64,000 bases of DNA from Devosia sp. Root635 (GTDB lineage Bacteria; Pseudomonadota; Alphaproteobacteria; Rhizobiales; Devosiaceae): NCBI RefSeq assembly GCF_001427605.1, contig NZ_LMGZ01000009.1, forward strand, positions 22,385 to 86,384, given 5' to 3'. Under the pieces are notes generated by a model. The model was given only the letters and a program-made list of their open reading frames with translations. It did no database searches and was not told the origin of the DNA. Position numbers and translations under genes: made by a program. Shown in pieces: positions 7,540-17,003 of the stretch (position 1 is its first letter; each line of letters begins with the position of its first letter).

Positions 7540-7920
7540 ATGGGTAAATCTGTTTTCGTGCTTGGTGCATTGGCGCTGCTGGTCCAGCCGGCACTGGCCT
7601 CGCCGGTGGGCACATGGGAAATCGAAATGCGGGATTCTCGCTATTCGGTGGAGATGTGCGGCGACGGCACGCAATTGTGCGGCACGCTGATCTGGCTGGG
7701 CAATGGCGCCGACAATGAGGAAAACCTGCCCTATCTCAATACATTGCTGATCGACCACGCGGCGCAGACCGGCCCCCAGGAGTGGAAGGGCGACCTGCAT
7801 ATCTATGGGCAGACGGCCGGCGGCACGATTACCCAGGTGAGCGAGGACGAGATCGTGCTCGAAGGCTGCGTGGTGTTTGTGGTGTGCAAGACGTACCGGA
7901 TGTATCGGTATCAGGAGTAG
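7540..7920 (+). CDS. Secreted DUF2147-like protein
   Basis: A 126-residue exported protein with signal peptide MGKSVFVLGALALLVQPALA. The mature part matches the DUF2147 pattern: GTWEIEMRDSRYSVEMCGDG, then LCGTLIWLGN, then a C-terminal LEGCVVFVVCKTYRMYRY. Members are small periplasmic beta-rich proteins of unknown role. The ATG at 7540, rather than the upstream in-frame start, leaves a clean signal peptide and has GGAG about 10 nt before it. The GTTCAG repeat directly upstream links it to other envelope genes in this window. Confidence 0.75.
   Translation: MGKSVFVLGALALLVQPALASPVGTWEIEMRDSRYSVEMCGDGTQLCGTLIWLGNGADNEENLPYLNTLLIDHAAQTGPQEWKGDLHIYGQTAGGTITQVSEDEIVLEGCVVFVVCKTYRMYRYQE

Positions 7921-7943
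7921 GCAGGCCGCCCCGGCAACGCGAT

Positions 7944-8029
7944 CGTCACCCTCGGGCTTGACCCCGAGGGTGTTCCACTTGCTGAGCGTTCGGTAAGTAC
8001 AGAGCCTCGGGTCAGGCCCGAGGGTGACG
7944..8029. repeat. Extragenic palindrome, CTCGGG type
   Basis: Outer arms are a perfect 14-bp inverted repeat (CGTCACCCTCGGGC at 7944-7957, complement at 8016-8029). Each half also folds on itself. A related element cut by an insertion sequence is at 63843, and a diverged one at 36963-37042. It lies between convergent genes and may also act in transcript 3' ends. Confidence 0.7.

Positions 8030-8061
8030 CGCGGTGGTTGGAGAGATGGCTGGGGACAGCC

Positions 8062-8967
8062 TCAGTTGGTGGTTCGCGCGACATGGGCCTGGCGCCTGGC
8101 CCAGAGTGGGGGCAGGGCCTCGACGGCGAGGATGGCGACGAAGATCAGCGCCGCGCCGGCATAGCCGATGGGGGGCAGGCGTTCGCCCAGCAACAGCGCT
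8201 CCGCCGATGGCGGCGAACAGGCTTTCGGCCGACAGGATGATGGCGGCATTGGCCGGCGGGACATATTGCTGGCCGATGGCCTGGAAGGTGAAGGCCACCG
8301 CAGTCGAGAGAATGCCGGCATAGGCGATCTCGATCCAGCCGGCGGAAATGCCGTCCCAGCTCGGGGTCTCGATGATGAAGGCCAGCGCCAGGGCCACCGT
8401 TCCCGCGACGAGGAAGCTGACGGCCGAGACGAAGATGGGCAGGCCGGTGGCCCGGGCGACATGGCCGAGCAGGATGACGTGCATGGCCCAGAATATGGCG
8501 CTGCTGACGATGAGGCCATCGCCCTGGCTGAAACTGTCGAGCCCGCCGCCATTGAGATAGTAGATGCCGATCAGGGCCAGCGGTACGCTGAAAAAGATGA
8601 TGGGATGCGGGCGGCTGCGGAAGATAAGAAAGCCCAGCAGCGGCACGAAGAAGACATAGAGTCCGGTGAGGAAGCCGCCATTGGTGGCAGTGGTGGTGGC
8701 AAGGCCCGCCTGCTGCAGCCAGGAGCCGATGAAGAAGACCAGGCTCATCGCGGTGATGAAGGCCCAATGTATGCCGGTCAGCGGTGCGGTGCGGCGGCGG
8801 CGCTCCCACAAAGCCAGCGGCAGGACGAGCAGGCCGCCGAGCAGGTAGCGCACCCCGGCAAAGGTCAGCGGACCCATGGAATCCATGGCCGATTTCTGGG
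8901 CGATGAAGGCGAAGCCCCAGAGCATGGTGCAGATCAGGAGCAGCAGGGCGGCGACGGGGCGGGACAT
8062..8967 (-). CDS. DMT-superfamily (EamA) transporter
   Basis: A 301-residue inner-membrane protein with ten predicted helices in two EamA repeats (first about residues 6-135, second about 145-290). Typical features are LLICTMLWGFAFIAQKSAMD at the N-terminus and IILSAESLFAAIGGALLLGE near the second repeat end. Members export metabolites or amino acids; the substrate is unknown. ATG at 8967. Convergent with the DUF2147 gene across the 7944 palindrome. Confidence 0.85.
   Translation of the reverse strand: MSRPVAALLLLICTMLWGFAFIAQKSAMDSMGPLTFAGVRYLLGGLLVLPLALWERRRRTAPLTGIHWAFITAMSLVFFIGSWLQQAGLATTTATNGGFLTGLYVFFVPLLGFLIFRSRPHPIIFFSVPLALIGIYYLNGGGLDSFSQGDGLIVSSAIFWAMHVILLGHVARATGLPIFVSAVSFLVAGTVALALAFIIETPSWDGISAGWIEIAYAGILSTAVAFTFQAIGQQYVPPANAAIILSAESLFAAIGGALLLGERLPPIGYAGAALIFVAILAVEALPPLWARRQAHVARTTN

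Positions 8968-9003
8968 GGGGGCTCGGTGGTTGTGGGCGAGATTTTTCAG
9001 TCG

Positions 9004-9118
9004 TCTCCCTCCCCCTTGTGGGGAGGGCTATCGCATATAGGCTGGCACGACCTCGCCACGTCCGCCGCGCGGCTCCTCCCCCTTGACGGGGAGGTTGGGA
9101 GGGGGTGGCGGTTGGCCC
9004..9118. repeat. Extragenic palindromic region, CTCCCCC type
   Basis: Two adjacent self-complementary blocks (CTCCCCCTTG...GGGGAG like) lie in the 328-nt gap between the EamA gene and the aminotransferase gene. They resemble elements at 14661 and 53426. No gene is seen in this gap. Confidence 0.55.

Positions 9119-9190
9119 GGATATCGGGGCCAAACATCCCCCACCCTTGATCCAGCCATTCGGGCACAGCCCTCATGGCCTTGTTCACTC

Positions 9191-9213
9191 AAATCGCTCC
9201 ACTGGAGCGATTT
9191..9213. repeat. Short palindrome AAATCGCTCC/GGAGCGATTT
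   Basis: A 23-bp palindrome with 10-bp perfect arms and a 3-nt centre, followed by a second small hairpin (GACCCTTCGGGTC). It looks like another extragenic repeat type. Confidence 0.5.

Positions 9214-9295
9214 GACCCTTCGGGTCGCTCCAAGCCGAAACATTTTCGGTCGGCCAGTTTTATATAAGGGGAAGGCAGATATGGTGGGCGCGAAC

Positions 9296-10528
9296 CTAAG
9301 GTAGTTCTTCGTCCAGTGCGGCGATCAACTGATCGATCTCCTCGGGTGTCGTGTAGTGCACGAAGGACAGGCGCAGGACGCCGTGGCTGGGGGCGATGCC
9401 GACGGCTTCGAGCAGGCGATAGGCGTAGAAGTGGCCGCCGCCGGCCATGATGTTGTGGTTCGCCAGGCGCGCGGCGACGGTGGCGGCGGGCTCGGCGAGC
9501 CCGAGGGCGATGGTGGGCGCACGCAGGGCGGGGTCGTCGGGACCGATGATGCGGACGGAGTTCTTCTTGCGCAGATAGTCGAGCAGGGGCGTGGCCAGGG
9601 CGATTTCCTGGGCGCGCATGGCGGCGTGGGCGCGGCGGAAGGGGCTCGTGCCCTCGACATTGCTGCCGGCAATGGCGGCCACGGTTTCGAGATAATCGGC
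9701 GATGCCGGAGGCGGCGGCGATCTGGGCGTGGTCGGGGCCGGCCGGGGTCAGACGGTAGCGCGGCTTGTCGTCGTTGAAGAAATGGCCCTGATTGGGCAGC
9801 GACATGGCCAGCTCCGGGCGTACGGCCATGACGCCCTGATGGGGGCCATAGACCTTGTAGGCGGAGAAAAAATAGATATCGGCGCCCAGCGCCGCGAGGT
9901 CAGGCAGGCCGTGGGGGGCGTAGCTGACGCCGTCGATGGCGGTGACGGCGCCGATGGATCTGGCGCGCGCGGCGATGTCGGCGACGGGGTTGATCTCGCC
10001 GGTGACATTGGAGCAATGCGGCGCGGCGATCAGCTTGACCTTGCTGTCGAGCAGCTTGTCGAGGTCCGACAGGGAGAGGCGGCCGGTCAGGGGGTCGACT
10101 TGCCATTCGCGGATTTCGGCGCCCATTTTCGCCAACCTGCGCCAGGCGCCGGTATTGGCCTCGTGATCCTGATTGGTGACGATGACGGCGTCGCCCGGCT
10201 TGAGCCAGAAGGCAAAGGCATTGCCCAGCACATAGGTATTGGCCGAGGAGGAGGGGCCGAAATGGATCCAGTCGGCGGTGACGTTGAGGGCCTGGGCGAG
10301 GCGCTCGAAGCTCAAATCCATCGCGGCGCCGGCCGCCTGGGAGGCCGGATAGTGGCCATAGGGCTGGAGCTTGGTCGCGCGATAATAGTGGTCGAGCTTG
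10401 GCCAGTACGGCGCGCGAAGTATAGGAGCCGCCGGCATTTTCGAAGAAGGCCTGGCCCTTGAGGGACGGCTCGGCAAAGGCGGGGAATTCGGCGCGGATAC
10501 GGGCGGGATCGAGGGGCAGGGCGGTCAT
9296..10528 (-). CDS. Aminotransferase class V / cysteine desulfurase-like protein
   Basis: A 410-residue PLP enzyme of fold type I. It shows FENAGGSYTSRAV near the N-terminus, FGPSSSANTYVLG (phosphate site), the histidine in NQDHEANTGAWRR, the cofactor aspartate in TAIDGVSYAPHG, and the Schiff-base lysine in FFSAYKVYGPHQG. These are marks of the cysteine desulfurase-like (Csd-like) subgroup. No iron-sulfur assembly genes are nearby, so the substrate is unknown. ATG at 10528. Confidence 0.8.
   Translation of the reverse strand: MTALPLDPARIRAEFPAFAEPSLKGQAFFENAGGSYTSRAVLAKLDHYYRATKLQPYGHYPASQAAGAAMDLSFERLAQALNVTADWIHFGPSSSANTYVLGNAFAFWLKPGDAVIVTNQDHEANTGAWRRLAKMGAEIREWQVDPLTGRLSLSDLDKLLDSKVKLIAAPHCSNVTGEINPVADIAARARSIGAVTAIDGVSYAPHGLPDLAALGADIYFFSAYKVYGPHQGVMAVRPELAMSLPNQGHFFNDDKPRYRLTPAGPDHAQIAAASGIADYLETVAAIAGSNVEGTSPFRRAHAAMRAQEIALATPLLDYLRKKNSVRIIGPDDPALRAPTIALGLAEPAATVAARLANHNIMAGGGHFYAYRLLEAVGIAPSHGVLRLSFVHYTTPEEIDQLIAALDEELP

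Positions 10529-10573
10529 GGTCTATCCAGTCGAATGGTCTCCGATTGGTAGTGGATGGCCGGG

Positions 10574-10610
10574 AAAAAGCAAACCCCGGCGGTTGAGCGC
10601 CGGGGTTTGC
10574..10610 (-). terminator. Rho-independent terminator of the Spy/CpxP-like gene
   Basis: On the minus strand a perfect 13-bp stem (GCAAACCCCGGCG and complement, 6-nt loop) is followed by TTTTT. It begins 6 nt past the stop of the 10616-11272 gene. Confidence 0.8.

Positions 10611-10615
10611 GGTGG

Positions 10616-11272
10616 TTAGCCGTTGGCCGGCGGGGCGCCACCGGGCGCCGGAGCGCCGGGGCCGCCCTGCTGGTTGCCCTGATGACGCGAGCCGCCCTTG
10701 CCGAAGCCGCCCGGCATGTCGCCGCGATCGGGGCGCTGCGGGGTCAACTGGGCCTGCTGCTCGGCGGTGAGGCTGTCGAAGAAGGCGGTGGCTGCCGGCT
10801 GCACGGCTTCGAGCGCGGCAAGATGGGCGGTTTCGAAGGCGATGCGGTTTTCCAGCATGTCGGAGAAGGCAGGAGGCTCTGCCGCCTGACCCTCGGCCGG
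10901 CGCGGCGGGGCGCAGACCCTCGGTGGCGGTGGAGAAGGCTTGGGCGGCGGCCAGCGCGTCGGTTTTGAGCGTATCGAACAGCGCCTGCTGCTCGGCGGTC
11001 ATCTCGATGGCGTGGCTGAGGCGGACGAGGGCGATTTCGACGGCTTCGGTGCCGTCGCCCTTGCCGAGAAAATCAATGAGGCCACCGCGGGCGGCACCCT
11101 CGCGACCGTCCTGGCGGAAGTGAATGCCGGGACCGTCGTGGCGGAAGGCCTGTTCCCCTTTCTGTTCCTGGGCAGGGGCGGCAGCATCCTGCGCATAGGT
11201 GGGGGCAATGGCGGAAAGGCCGATAGTGGCCGTCATCAGCGCCACAATGGCGGTCGTCGTGATCGTCTTCAT
10616..11272 (-). CDS. Periplasmic Spy/CpxP-like protein with LTxxQ motifs
   Basis: A 218-residue exported protein. Signal peptide at residues 1-27 (MKTITTTAIVALMTATIGLS, cleavage after TYA). Two LTxxQ-like motifs (MTAEQQALFDTLK and LTAEQQAQLTPQ) bracket a helical region, as in the Spy/CpxP chaperone family. 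The last 35 residues are a Gly/Pro/Gln-rich tail. Likely role: periplasmic chaperone or envelope-stress factor (inference). It has its own terminator at 10574. Confidence 0.75.
   Translation of the reverse strand: MKTITTTAIVALMTATIGLSAIAPTYAQDAAAPAQEQKGEQAFRHDGPGIHFRQDGREGAARGGLIDFLGKGDGTEAVEIALVRLSHAIEMTAEQQALFDTLKTDALAAAQAFSTATEGLRPAAPAEGQAAEPPAFSDMLENRIAFETAHLAALEAVQPAATAFFDSLTAEQQAQLTPQRPDRGDMPGGFGKGGSRHQGNQQGGPGAPAPGGAPPANG

Positions 11273-11393
11273 GGAGGGGTCCTTTGCATGGGAGCCGGTT
11301 GATCCGGCATGAATGACCCTAGAGAGTGTCGCCTGTTCACGACCTTGCGAGCGGATGAAGACTTGGTCAGGTTGGTAAGGACAGGAGGTCGAT

Positions 11394-11780
11394 TTGATCG
11401 AGATCGTGACGGACCCGTTCCCGGCCGACGACGCAATGCACCGGCTGTGGCGCGCGGCATGGGGCGATGACGGGCATGACAGTTTCCGGCCGCTGCTGGA
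11501 GCGGAGCCTGGCGCATATGGGCGCTTATGACGGCGCCACGCTGGTCGGTTTCGTCAATGTCGCCTGGGATGGCGGCGTGCATGCCTTTATCCTCGATACC
11601 TGCGTCGATCCGGCGTTTCGGCGGCGGGGCATTGCCTCGCGGCTGGTGGAGCGGGCGGCGGCGGTGGCGCGGCAGCGCGGGGCGCAGTGGCTGCATGTGG
11701 ATTTCGAGCCGCATCTGGAGGGTTTTTACCGGCAATGCGGGTTTGGGCCGACGGCGGCGGGGCTGATGCGGTTGGTGTAG
11394..11780 (+). CDS. GNAT family N-acetyltransferase
   Basis: A 128-residue GNAT protein. The acetyl-CoA binding segment is VDPAFRRRGIASRLVERAAA (R/Q-x-x-G-x-G/A type), followed by GAQWLHVDFEPHLEGFYRQCGF. Target unknown. The TTG start at 11394 is supported by a very good Shine-Dalgarno (AGGAGG at 11383-11388, 5 nt spacing). Its stop is 1 nt from the stop of the convergent LysE gene. Confidence 0.85.
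   Translation: MIEIVTDPFPADDAMHRLWRAAWGDDGHDSFRPLLERSLAHMGAYDGATLVGFVNVAWDGGVHAFILDTCVDPAFRRRGIASRLVERAAAVARQRGAQWLHVDFEPHLEGFYRQCGFGPTAAGLMRLV

Positions 11781-11781
11781 G

Positions 11782-12417
11782 CTAGGGGCGCAAATCCCGG
11801 ATGCCCGAAATGAGCAGGGTGAGGCCCAGAGCACCGAAAGCGGTGCCGAAGGCGGCTTCGATCCAGCGCCAGAAGCGGGCATAGCCGCGGCTGGCGAGGC
11901 CGGTGGAGAACATGACGCCGTAACAGCCGTAGATCAGCGCCGACGAGAGGGCCACGGCCGGGCCGAACAGCAGGACCTGGCCGGGATTGAGCCCGGTGCC
12001 GAAAAGGAACGTGGCCAAAGCCAGCCACATCAGCAGGGCCTTGGGATTGGTCAGAACCACGAAGAGGCCACGGCGCCAGGCGGCAAGGTCCGAAAGAGGG
12101 CGGGTTTCGGCGCGCAACGCGGAATCGGTGCCGCGCAGCACGGCGCGCAGGCCGCGAAAGCCCATATAGCAGAGATAGGCGCCGCCGATGAATTTGAGCG
12201 CGGTGAGCAGGGCGGGAACGGCAGCGAAGACCGCGCCGAGCCCGAGCGCGGCCATGGCCGCCCAGACCAGGGTGCCCGAGGCAATGCCGGCGACAACCAG
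12301 CAGGGCGGCGCGGCGGCCATTGCCCAGGGCGACGCCAATGACGGCGAACATGTTGGGGCCGGGCGAGGCCTGGGCCGCGGCGACGCCGAGAAAGACGAGA
12401 AGAAAACTCTGCAGCAT
11782..12417 (-). CDS. LysE family translocator
   Basis: A 211-residue membrane exporter with about six helices. The N-terminal signature (QASPGPNMFAVIGVALGNGR) matches the LysE/RhtB family, which exports amino acids or homoserine lactones. KFIGGAYLCYMGFRGLR is also typical. Substrate unknown. It lies 18 nt downstream of the CBS-domain gene on the same strand and could be co-transcribed with it. Confidence 0.88.
   Translation of the reverse strand: MLQSFLLVFLGVAAAQASPGPNMFAVIGVALGNGRRAALLVVAGIASGTLVWAAMAALGLGAVFAAVPALLTALKFIGGAYLCYMGFRGLRAVLRGTDSALRAETRPLSDLAAWRRGLFVVLTNPKALLMWLALATFLFGTGLNPGQVLLFGPAVALSSALIYGCYGVMFSTGLASRGYARFWRWIEAAFGTAFGALGLTLLISGIRDLRP

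Positions 12418-12435
12418 CGGAACGGCCCGCGCGGA

Positions 12436-12864
12436 TCAGGAAGCGATGTATTCCCTTAGCACTTCGGCCTCGTGTTCGGCTTCCTGGATCTTGTATTTGA
12501 CCACATCGCCGATGGAGACGATGCCGACCAGTCCGCCGGTTTCGGCGACGGGCATATGACGGATGCGCAGGCTGGTCATGCGCTCCATGACCTCGGCAAT
12601 GTTGGTGTCGCGCCGGCAGGTGACGACGCCGCGGGTCATGGCCTTGCCGATGGGCAGGGCCAGGGCGCCGGCCGGATCCTTGCCGAGGCGGCGGATGATG
12701 TCGCGCTCGGACAGGATGCCGATGATGGCACCGCCGGCATCGGTGATGACTACGGCGCCGATATTGTGGGTGTTGAGCAGGCCAACCGCATCGGCCAAGG
12801 TATCGGTTTCAGGCAGGGTGTGGACGATCACGCCCTTGGTTTGCAGGATGGTATCGACAAGCAT
12436..12864 (-). CDS. CBS domain protein
   Basis: A 142-residue protein made of two CBS motifs (about residues 5-65 and 75-130): TLADAVGLLNTHNIGAVVIT, ILSERDIIRRLG, MTSLRIRHMPV, GIVSIGDVVKYKI. 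The short stand-alone CBS pair with SERDIIR and SIGDVVK binds adenine nucleotides or NADH in known relatives. The ATG at 12864 has a GAGGAGG Shine-Dalgarno 8 nt upstream; the longer open frame is not conserved. Confidence 0.88.
   Translation of the reverse strand: MLVDTILQTKGVIVHTLPETDTLADAVGLLNTHNIGAVVITDAGGAIIGILSERDIIRRLGKDPAGALALPIGKAMTRGVVTCRRDTNIAEVMERMTSLRIRHMPVAETGGLVGIVSIGDVVKYKIQEAEHEAEVLREYIAS

Positions 12865-12904
12865 GTTGAAGTCCTCCTCGGTCCAAGTGTAGCCCGATGG
12901 TCGG

Positions 12905-12934
12905 AAAAGAAAAGGGCCGGCGCAAGGCCGGCCC
12905..12934 (-). terminator. Rho-independent terminator of the 12950-13246 gene
   Basis: On the minus strand a perfect 8-bp GGGCCGGC stem with a 5-nt loop is followed by TTTTCTTTT. 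It starts 15 nt past the stop codon. Confidence 0.75.

Positions 12935-12949
12935 AGTGACGTCGGGAAG

Positions 12950-13246
12950 TCAGCCTTCGCCCTGGCCGGGAGACCAATGGCGATGGGTCGTGCGGCGAAG
13001 CGGTGCCTCGGCCGGGAGAGCGCCGCGCAAGGCAATGCGCGTGGCTTCAAGCAAGATCGCGACGACCAGAATGGTCAGTGGCACCATGAACACCGCAATC
13101 TGGGTGTCGGGCTGGCTGGCCAGGTTCGCGGCAGTGGCCGGTGTGACGCCGGCAATCAGGGCAGCCATCGCGCCGAGACCCAGCAGGGCCGTCGTGGCAA
13201 TGGCGTAGAGCCTGAAACTTTTCCGCCTGGACGTCGATTTGTGCAT
12950..13246 (-). CDS. Small membrane protein of unknown function
   Basis: A 98-residue protein with a basic N-terminus (MHKSTSRRKSFRLYA) and two predicted membrane helices (about 13-34 and 47-68), then a hydrophilic Arg/His-rich tail. I do not recognise a family. 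The ATG at 13246 is chosen because it directly precedes the basic and hydrophobic start; the open frame extends upstream but without sensible composition. A terminator follows. Confidence 0.6.
   Translation of the reverse strand: MHKSTSRRKSFRLYAIATTALLGLGAMAALIAGVTPATAANLASQPDTQIAVFMVPLTILVVAILLEATRIALRGALPAEAPLRRTTHRHWSPGQGEG

Positions 13247-13451
13247 GGGATCCGTCGTCCGTGTCTTCGCAATGGTGCTATCAAGCCATGTGAATGCGGT
13301 TCGAGTTTGTGTCGAATAGGGTGCGGCGCGTACCATTTGAGGGCGAAACTGTGGCACCAGACCCGTCGGGAGGCGGCGCGCCCACCTTCGTAGCGCTTGC
13401 CGCCGCCGGCGCGACCCCGTATCTGTCTGCCGGCATTTCCGGGGAGAGTGA

Positions 13452-14657
<1,206 letters not shown>

Positions 14658-14660
14658 GCG

Positions 14661-14786
14661 TCACCTCTCCCTTTGGGGAGAGGTCGGCGCGCAGCGCCGG
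14701 GTGAGGGCCTTTTCTTGGTGCGGCGCCTGGGGAAGGCCTCCTCACCCGACCCAAGAGGGTCGACCTCTCCCCAAAGGGAGAGGTGA
14661..14786. repeat. Extragenic palindrome with 26-bp perfect arms
   Basis: Arms at 14661-14686 and 14761-14786 are perfectly complementary over 26 bp, and each arm also contains its own hairpin (CCTCTCCCTTTGGGGAGAGG). It fills the gap between two convergent genes and may serve as a bidirectional terminator. Confidence 0.75.

Positions 14787-14794
14787 AAAAGAAG

Positions 14795-15904
14795 CTATTT
14801 CCCCATCCAGCTCAAAAATCCGGTGCTGTCGCCGCCGGCTTCGGCGAACATCTGGGTGAGTTTGCTGGTGGTGGTGTAGCTGTCGACGGCGGCCTGGTAG
14901 AACTTTTCGCTCCAGCCGGCGGCCTGGCGTTCCTCGGCGCTCATCGAGGCGAAGATGGCCATGATGTTCTGGCTGAAGGCGGTGGGGTCGCTGGATTTGG
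15001 CGGCATTCTGGAAGCCGGCGACCAGGGCCGCGCCGCTCTTGCCGCGCAGGGCGGTATTGGCGGCGCTGACTTCCTGGGTGGTGAACTGGCCGGTGCCGTC
15101 CAGCACGATGGATGACAGGGTGCGGCTGGGCAGTTTGGACATGTCGATATAGGTGCCGATGGTGGTCGACTTGTTGAAGGTGGGCACCTTGCCGGCCTTG
15201 ATGGCGTCGGCATAGAGGGTGTCGAGCGTCTTGCGGGCGCCGGTGGCCACGTCCTCGATGGCCTGGGGCTCGGCGGCCTGGCCGGCCTCGACCAGCGCCA
15301 AGTAGAGCGCGACGGGATCGTCCTCGCCGGCATCGGGCATGGTCTTGGGGGCAACCTGCAACTGCTTTTGCGCCTCGGTGATGGCGGCGCGGCCGGCGAT
15401 CCAGTCGGCGCCGGCCTTTTCCTCGGGACCGAGGCTGTCGAGATATTCGGCGGCGGCCTTGTAGAGGCCGGTGAAATTGCCGGTCACCTGGGCGACGGCG
15501 GCGGGACCGGCCAGGGCGGCCTCGAAACGACGCTGCATTTCGAGGCCGGCGGCGTCGCGCTCGTCCGAGGTGAAGCTGTCGTCGCTGGCCATGGCAAAGA
15601 GTTCGCGGGCATCGAGGCTGGAGAGATCGAGCGCCAGCTTGTCGCCCTCGAGCGGCGAGGTGCGGTCGGCTTCGGTCAGCAGGGCGGAGAGCTTGGCGCG
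15701 CGCATCGGCGATCACGGCGGCGAAGTCCCGGTCGGCGAGGGCGGCCATCGCTTCGTCCGACAGGGTGACCGAGGTGGCCGCCTGTTCCGTGGTATTGCCA
15801 GCCGCCGTGCTTGCCGCCGCAGCGTTGGCGGCATTGGCCGCCTGGGCCGAGGCTGCGGCCTTGTAGTAGCTGTTGGTCGAATAGGCGGTGCTGACGGCAA
15901 CCAT
14795..15904 (-). CDS. Hypothetical alanine-rich protein
   Basis: A 369-residue protein of unknown family. After MVAVSTAYSTNSYYKAAASA comes an Ala-rich segment (about residues 15-45), then a mostly helical acidic domain with SDEAMAALADRDFAAVIADA, a middle region with EYLDSLGPEEKAGADW, and a C-terminal part ending GGDSTGFLSWMGK. No signal peptide or membrane helix is clear. The ATG at 15904 is chosen over longer forms, which would run into repeat and sRNA sequence. It is the first gene downstream of the sRNA array on the same strand, but a terminator separates them. 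Confidence 0.6.
   Translation of the reverse strand: MVAVSTAYSTNSYYKAAASAQAANAANAAAASTAAGNTTEQAATSVTLSDEAMAALADRDFAAVIADARAKLSALLTEADRTSPLEGDKLALDLSSLDARELFAMASDDSFTSDERDAAGLEMQRRFEAALAGPAAVAQVTGNFTGLYKAAAEYLDSLGPEEKAGADWIAGRAAITEAQKQLQVAPKTMPDAGEDDPVALYLALVEAGQAAEPQAIEDVATGARKTLDTLYADAIKAGKVPTFNKSTTIGTYIDMSKLPSRTLSSIVLDGTGQFTTQEVSAANTALRGKSGAALVAGFQNAAKSSDPTAFSQNIMAIFASMSAEERQAAGWSEKFYQAAVDSYTTTSKLTQMFAEAGGDSTGFLSWMGK

Positions 15905-16056
15905 CGGATGCTCCTGCGAACGGTCAAAGACCGTGATGCAAGCAACATGCCGCGGGGAAGGGTCAGCAAAAACAACTGGTTGAGCCGGCGTGTGGCGGCG
16001 GGGACGGCAGAATTTGCCGGGGTCGGGGCAAGAATGGACCAGTGTCTTGGTTTGTT

Positions 16057-16099
16057 GCGTTTCCGAACCGCAAACCGTTGCCACTTTTGCTGGAAACGC
16057..16099. 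repeat. Dispersed 43-bp intergenic repeat, copy 2
   Basis: Second copy of the element at 6576-6619, with arms GCGTTTCC ... GGAAACGC. The arms differ from copy 1 by compensating changes, which suggests that the folded form matters. It lies just past the terminator of the last sRNA. Confidence 0.65.

Positions 16100-16101
16100 T
16101 T

Positions 16102-16207
16102 GAAAAAGAAAAGGCCCCGCCCGAGGGGATGGGCGGGGCCTTAGAGGTCTTCAGCCGAAGCATCTGACCTTGGAGGAGCGGCGCCACGAACGCCGCTGGT
16201 CTGGTCA
16102..16207 (-). ncRNA. Cuckoo-type sRNA, unit A (diverged)
   Basis: About 106 nt. The terminator at 16111-16142 is a 12-bp stem followed by TTTTCTTTTTC on the minus strand. The promoter has TTGTGT (16242-16237), 17 nt, GATACT (16219-16214). 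Only one anti-Shine-Dalgarno-like motif (CTCCTCC at 16178-16172) is present, so this is a diverged member. The upstream CCATGC element lies at the same distance as in the other units. Confidence 0.55.

Positions 16208-16213
16208 AGAGGC

Positions 16214-16242
16214 AGTATCGGACGCCGGGTCGCGCGACACAA
16214..16242 (-). promoter_or_regulatory. Promoter of sRNA unit A
   Basis: -35 TTGTGT, 17-nt spacer, -10 GATACT on the minus strand; CCATGC element at 16263-16268, about 46 nt upstream of the -10. Confidence 0.55.

Positions 16243-16303
16243 ACGCGCAATGGGAAACGCTGCCATGCAGATTCGCTGGCGGTTTCCACGCGGGACCCTG
16301 GGC

Positions 16304-16499
16304 AAAAAAAGAGGCTCCAACCGAAGTTGGAGCCTGATGATAGGGCCGAAGCCAAATCGAAAGTTTTGGTCCAGCGCAAGGGAGGAGGATATGCGCCGAA
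16401 CCGGGTGGACCCAAGCCAAGGGAGGAGGAGATGGCCTAGATCCGGTGTCGCAAGAAGCGGGTCCGAGGGAGGAGGAGACGGAGCGGCTTCACCAGCGAC
16304..16499 (-). ncRNA. Cuckoo-type sRNA, unit B
   Basis: About 196 nt. Three hairpin loops expose CCTCCTCCC on the minus strand (plus-strand positions 16380-16388, 16420-16428, 16467-16475), flanked by short complementary stems such as GCGC/GCGC and TCCG/CGGA. The terminator is a 9-bp stem with a TTCG tetraloop (16313-16334) followed by TCTTTTTTT. CCUCCUCCC loops mark the alphaproteobacterial 'cuckoo' sRNA class (for example CcsR1-4 of Rhodobacter), thought to act as anti-Shine-Dalgarno regulators or sponges. The 3' part is nearly identical to unit C. Confidence 0.8.

Positions 16500-16505
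16500 A
16501 AGGCC

Positions 16506-16534
16506 AATATAGGTTTTGACCGTTTGGTCAGCAA
16506..16534 (-). promoter_or_regulatory. Promoter of sRNA unit B
   Basis: -35 TTGCTG (16534-16529), 17-nt spacer, -10 TATATT (16511-16506); CCATGC element at 16555-16560 with a CATG just beyond it. Confidence 0.65.

Positions 16535-16613
16535 TAGATGGGTCAACATGACTGCCATGCATTTCGCACAGCGACAAGTTGTCCATTGCGCCGGTGCAGT
16601 GGGTGGGAAGGCC

Positions 16614-16803
16614 AAAAAAAGAGGCTCCAACCGAAGTTGGAGCCTGATGACCGGCCGAAGCCAAATCGAAAGTGGGGCAGAGAGCAAGGGAGGAGGATAT
16701 GCGCTCTGCCGTTGAACCTGGATCGAGGGAGGAGGATACGATCCCGGTTCGGTGTCGCGATACGGGGTCCGAGGGAGGAGGATACGGAGCGCGTCTCAGC
16801 GAC
16614..16803 (-). ncRNA. Cuckoo-type sRNA, unit C
   Basis: About 190 nt. 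Three CCTCCTCCC loops (plus-strand 16688-16696, 16727-16735, 16773-16781). The middle one is closed by a perfect GATCG/CGATC stem, the first by a 9-nt imperfect stem and the third by TCCG/CGGA. The terminator (16623-16644, TTCG loop, then TCTTTTTTT) is identical to that of unit B. This is the clearest member of the array. Confidence 0.85.

Positions 16804-16809
16804 ACTGGC

Positions 16810-16838
16810 TATATGAACTCTATCGGATCGGTAGACAA
16810..16838 (-). promoter_or_regulatory. Promoter of sRNA unit C
   Basis: -35 TTGTCT (16838-16833), 17-nt spacer, -10 CATATA (16815-16810); CCATGC element at 16859-16864 preceded by CATG at 16851-16854. Confidence 0.65.

Positions 16839-16881
16839 TACGATGACAAACATGTCAGCCATGCAATTTTGCGCAGGCTTG

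Positions 16882-16997
16882 AAAAAGAATGTGGCCCCGC
16901 TCGAGGGGAGAGCGGAGCCACAAAGTTGCAGGAACGAATTCCCGCAAGGAGGGAACGCAGCAGGGCGCAAGGGAGGAGGAGAAGCACCCGCTGTGCT
16882..16997 (-). ncRNA. Cuckoo-type sRNA, unit D
   Basis: About 116 nt. One full CCTCCTCCC motif (plus-strand 16971-16979) lies within a larger GCAGCA...TGTGCTGC hairpin, and a weaker CTCC-type motif lies at 16946-16954. The terminator (16891-16921) is a 12-bp stem with one mismatch, then TTCTTTTTC. It is the first unit in transcription order. Confidence 0.7.

Positions 16998-17003
16998 GCA
17001 GGG

Noticed and set aside
15963..16805. 280-residue open frame on the minus strand across the sRNA array
   Set aside because: It is built from the repeated terminators and CCTCCTCCC loops of the sRNAs, has duplicated low-complexity blocks and no family resemblance; clear promoters and terminators lie within it.
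16304..16997. Possible CRISPR-like repeats (recurrent GGGAGGAGG blocks)
   Set aside because: Spacing is irregular, repeats are 9-10 bp inside hairpins, and no cas gene is near. The sRNA explanation accounts for all copies.
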